DNA from: Paenibacillus polymyxa M1
GTDB lineage: Bacteria; Bacillota; Bacilli; Paenibacillales; Paenibacillaceae
Assembly: GCF_000237325.1 (NCBI RefSeq)
Contig: NC_017542.1
Coordinates: 3,940,501 to 4,004,500, forward strand
DNA length: 64,000 nucleotides
Reading direction: 5' to 3'
A model generated the notes under the pieces. The model was not told the DNA's origin. It did no database searches and was given only the letters and a program-made list of their open reading frames with translations. Below, one piece after another: positions 62,103 to 64,000 of this stretch. Each line of letters begins with the position of its first letter. Position 1 is the first letter of the stretch. The translations under genes were made by a program, and so were the position numbers.

Positions 62103-64000
62103 TTTGTATCTATTTGTTCACGTTTGCGTTGATACCGCACACTCAGCTTCCCTTGCTGCGCACGAATCTGTACCTCTCCCATTGTGTCTGTTCGATATAT
62201 GGCAGAACCAACTTCCGCCAAACGTTCCAATACCGCTTTATTCGGATGTCCATATGTGTTGCTTGCACCAACTGAAATGACGGATACTTTCGGCTGCCAG
62301 TAGGACAACCACTCTTCCGAGGTGGAATACTTACTTCCGTGATGTGCCACTTTCATAACGTCGACAGCTTTCCTTGCATCTCCTATTCCCTCCTGAGCTT
62401 TCACACGAGATGGAGAACGGGTTAATTCAGAAAGCAACAGCGACTCTGCAGCATCATCCATATCTCCTGTGAATAAAAACGAGGCCCCCTCCATCTCTAA
62501 AATCATGGCAACAGAATAATGATTCTGTTCCTTCATCACAGGCAACTGCTCAGATTCGTTCTCCTCCAGCTTAAACGGATAGAGAAAGCGAATTTTCGTA
62601 TCCCGGTCCGGTCCCCACTCCATGCTATGATGTGCACCGTACAGCTTGATCTGCTTGTCCAAAGCCGTGTTTAACAACTTCCGGAATGGGGCTTTGTCTG
62701 TTAGGGTACCGTTAAAAAATAAGGTGGATACGGGAATTTGGTCAAATACAGCCTGTAGACCTCCGGCATGATCATGATCTCCATGCGTCAAAATGACAGC
62801 GTCCAGCCGGTGCACCCCACGTTGCTTTAGCAAGGGCACAATCGTATCCGCGCCTACCTCGTAGGGATCTGTACGCTTGCGCCAAGCGTTTTTTCCTGTT
62901 GCAAAGTCCATTGTACCCCCGCCATCCACCAAAATATGTTTCCCTCCCGGCGTTGTAATTAAAATGCTATCACCTTGGCCCACATCCAGATACTGAACAA
63001 CTCCCGTGTTTCTTTCACTAGGAGATTGGTACCCTATACATAGTATGCCAAGCCAGGCAATACCACTTAAAGCCAGTGCCACATGACGATATCCATTCCA
63101 CTGTCGACGCGCAAATTTCCCTGCACCCTCGGGTTCATGAGCCGTTTGCAAAATAGCAGCCCACTCAGCAGCAGCCTCTAATCCTGTATACATAGGTGAT
63201 GTTATGGTAGTAGAATTCACAACGGAAATGTCGCCCGTTTTCCTTCGGGATGTCAACCACGTTTTGAGCCAGTACAAAACACTGTACAAAGCTGCATAAT
63301 ACGCCAGAACCCACAGAATAGAAGAAGACGGCCAAATACTCACATAAGCATCATCTACATTCAGCCATTTCACAAGCCAAAAGGTCAGATCGTTCAATTG
63401 CTCTGCCGGCCACGCAAGGATACGAGCACCATCCCCCCATAAAAAGGCCATTCCCATGGCTACCGTACCCAGTGGAAGCACGATATATGTAATTAGGGGG
63501 ACAAGTACAAAATTAGCCGCAAATGATAATAACGAAAATTGATTAAAGTAGAATACCGTCATTGGAAACGAAACAAGCTGTGCCGTGACTGTAATCGCAA
63601 CTTCACCACCGATCAGGAGGGGCCATTTGGCGAAAAACGGCTTCATAAGCGGCATATATATGAGCAACCCACCTGTTACCAAAAAGGACAGCTGAAAGCT
63701 GACGCTAAGCAGGTAGTATGGATTCCATAGCAGCATAAGCAACGCAGATATACTTAAAATATTAAGTCCGTCTTTGAGCAGCCCTCGTCGGGCTGCAAAC
63801 AAGCCAATCATCGCCATAATTCCCGCTCTTACAACAGAGGGAGAAGCACCTGTCAGCAGGACATAAGCCGGAATCAGTACCATCACAATCGTAAGAGAGG
63901 TTTCACGGCTAACTCGTAATAACTTGAGTAAATATAATAATGTGGCCGCATATACCGCCACATGCATACCTGATATCGCCAAAATATGCGTTAAACCAAG
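62099..64000 (-). CDS. comEC: DNA internalization competence protein ComEC/Rec2, C-terminal part (cut by window edge)
   Basis: Membrane channel for uptake of single-stranded DNA in transformation. About 633 C-terminal residues are visible. The frame runs off the right edge, reading LGLTHILAISGMHVAV, the conserved start of the competence domain. After several helices (about 7-8) comes a metallo-beta-lactamase-like domain with LDVGQGDSILITTPGG, LTHGDHDHAGGL and KVAHHGSKYST. The N-terminal OB-fold part is outside the window. Intact here, with no frameshift seen. Confidence 0.95.
   Translation of the reverse strand, partial: LGLTHILAISGMHVAVYAATLLYLLKLLRVSRETSLTIVMVLIPAYVLLTGASPSVVRAGIMAMIGLFAARRGLLKDGLNILSISALLMLLWNPYYLLSVSFQLSFLVTGGLLIYMPLMKPFFAKWPLLIGGEVAITVTAQLVSFPMTVFYFNQFSLLSFAANFVLVPLITYIVLPLGTVAMGMAFLWGDGARILAWPAEQLNDLTFWLVKWLNVDDAYVSIWPSSSILWVLAYYAALYSVLYWLKTWLTSRRKTGDISVVNSTTITSPMYTGLEAAAEWAAILQTAHEPEGAGKFARRQWNGYRHVALALSGIAWLGILCIGYQSPSERNTGVVQYLDVGQGDSILITTPGGKHILVDGGGTMDFATGKNAWRKRTDPYEVGADTIVPLLKQRGVHRLDAVILTHGDHDHAGGLQAVFDQIPVSTLFFNGTLTDKAPFRKLLNTALDKQIKLYGAHHSMEWGPDRDTKIRFLYPFKLEENESEQLPVMKEQNHYSVAMILEMEGASFLFTGDMDDAAESLLLSELTRSPSRVKAQEGIGDARKAVDVMKVAHHGSKYSTSEEWLSYWQPKVSVISVGASNTYGHPNKAVLERLAEVGSAIYRTDTMGEVQIRAQQGKLSVRYQRKREQIDTK

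Overview
The window is chromosomal DNA of a spore-forming Firmicute, most likely a Paenibacillus (inferred from protein character, moderate GC content and gene order, not from a database search). It holds spoIIP, gpr, yqfC/yqfD and yqxA, a T-box, a CIRCE element and AddAB-type recombination genes. Almost every gene is on the minus strand, so transcription mostly runs from high to low coordinates. No rRNA, tRNA, CRISPR array, insertion sequence or prophage was seen.

Right end, read in transcription order: the 3' part of comEC and a doubtful small ORF; an ECF sigma factor with a large membrane anti-sigma factor; holA; rpsT on the plus strand, divergent from gpr; then gpr-spoIIP-yqxA-lepA-hemW. 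A GNAT acetyltransferase with an ARG-box and an orphan plus-strand membrane-protein gene lie between hemW and the heat-shock operon hrcA-grpE-dnaK-dnaJ (CIRCE-controlled). Next come a malate module (two-component system, 2-hydroxycarboxylate transporter, malic enzyme) and small stress or spore proteins of unknown role. After these lie prmA, an M50 protease, rsmE, mtaB and a Nudix hydrolase, with a convergent plus-strand Na/Pi-type transporter.

Centre and left: an RlmI-like methyltransferase, then the recombination block addB-addA-sbcD-sbcC; a Pro/Tyr-rich small protein behind a striking leader structure; a MocR regulator; hinT-rpsU-yqeY; nfeD-floA and a third gene; an amino-acid permease; then yqfC-yqfD-phoH-pgpH-ybeY-dgkA-era-yqzL-recO and T-box-controlled glyQ-glyS, cut by the left edge.

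The most unusual content is intergenic. Three long imperfect palindromes (about 2644-2842, 32762-32888, 52597-52780) share arm sequences. Two of them carry perfect 15-bp central stems whose sequences differ but still pair, which argues for a structure-conserved dispersed element. A second, smaller palindromic family appears near 9765 and 45994, with fragments elsewhere. Other points of interest are a branched hairpin with a U-tract at 18751-18845, a probable CTG start codon at 50090, and well-formed ARG-box, CIRCE, sigma-G, ECF and cre-like sites.
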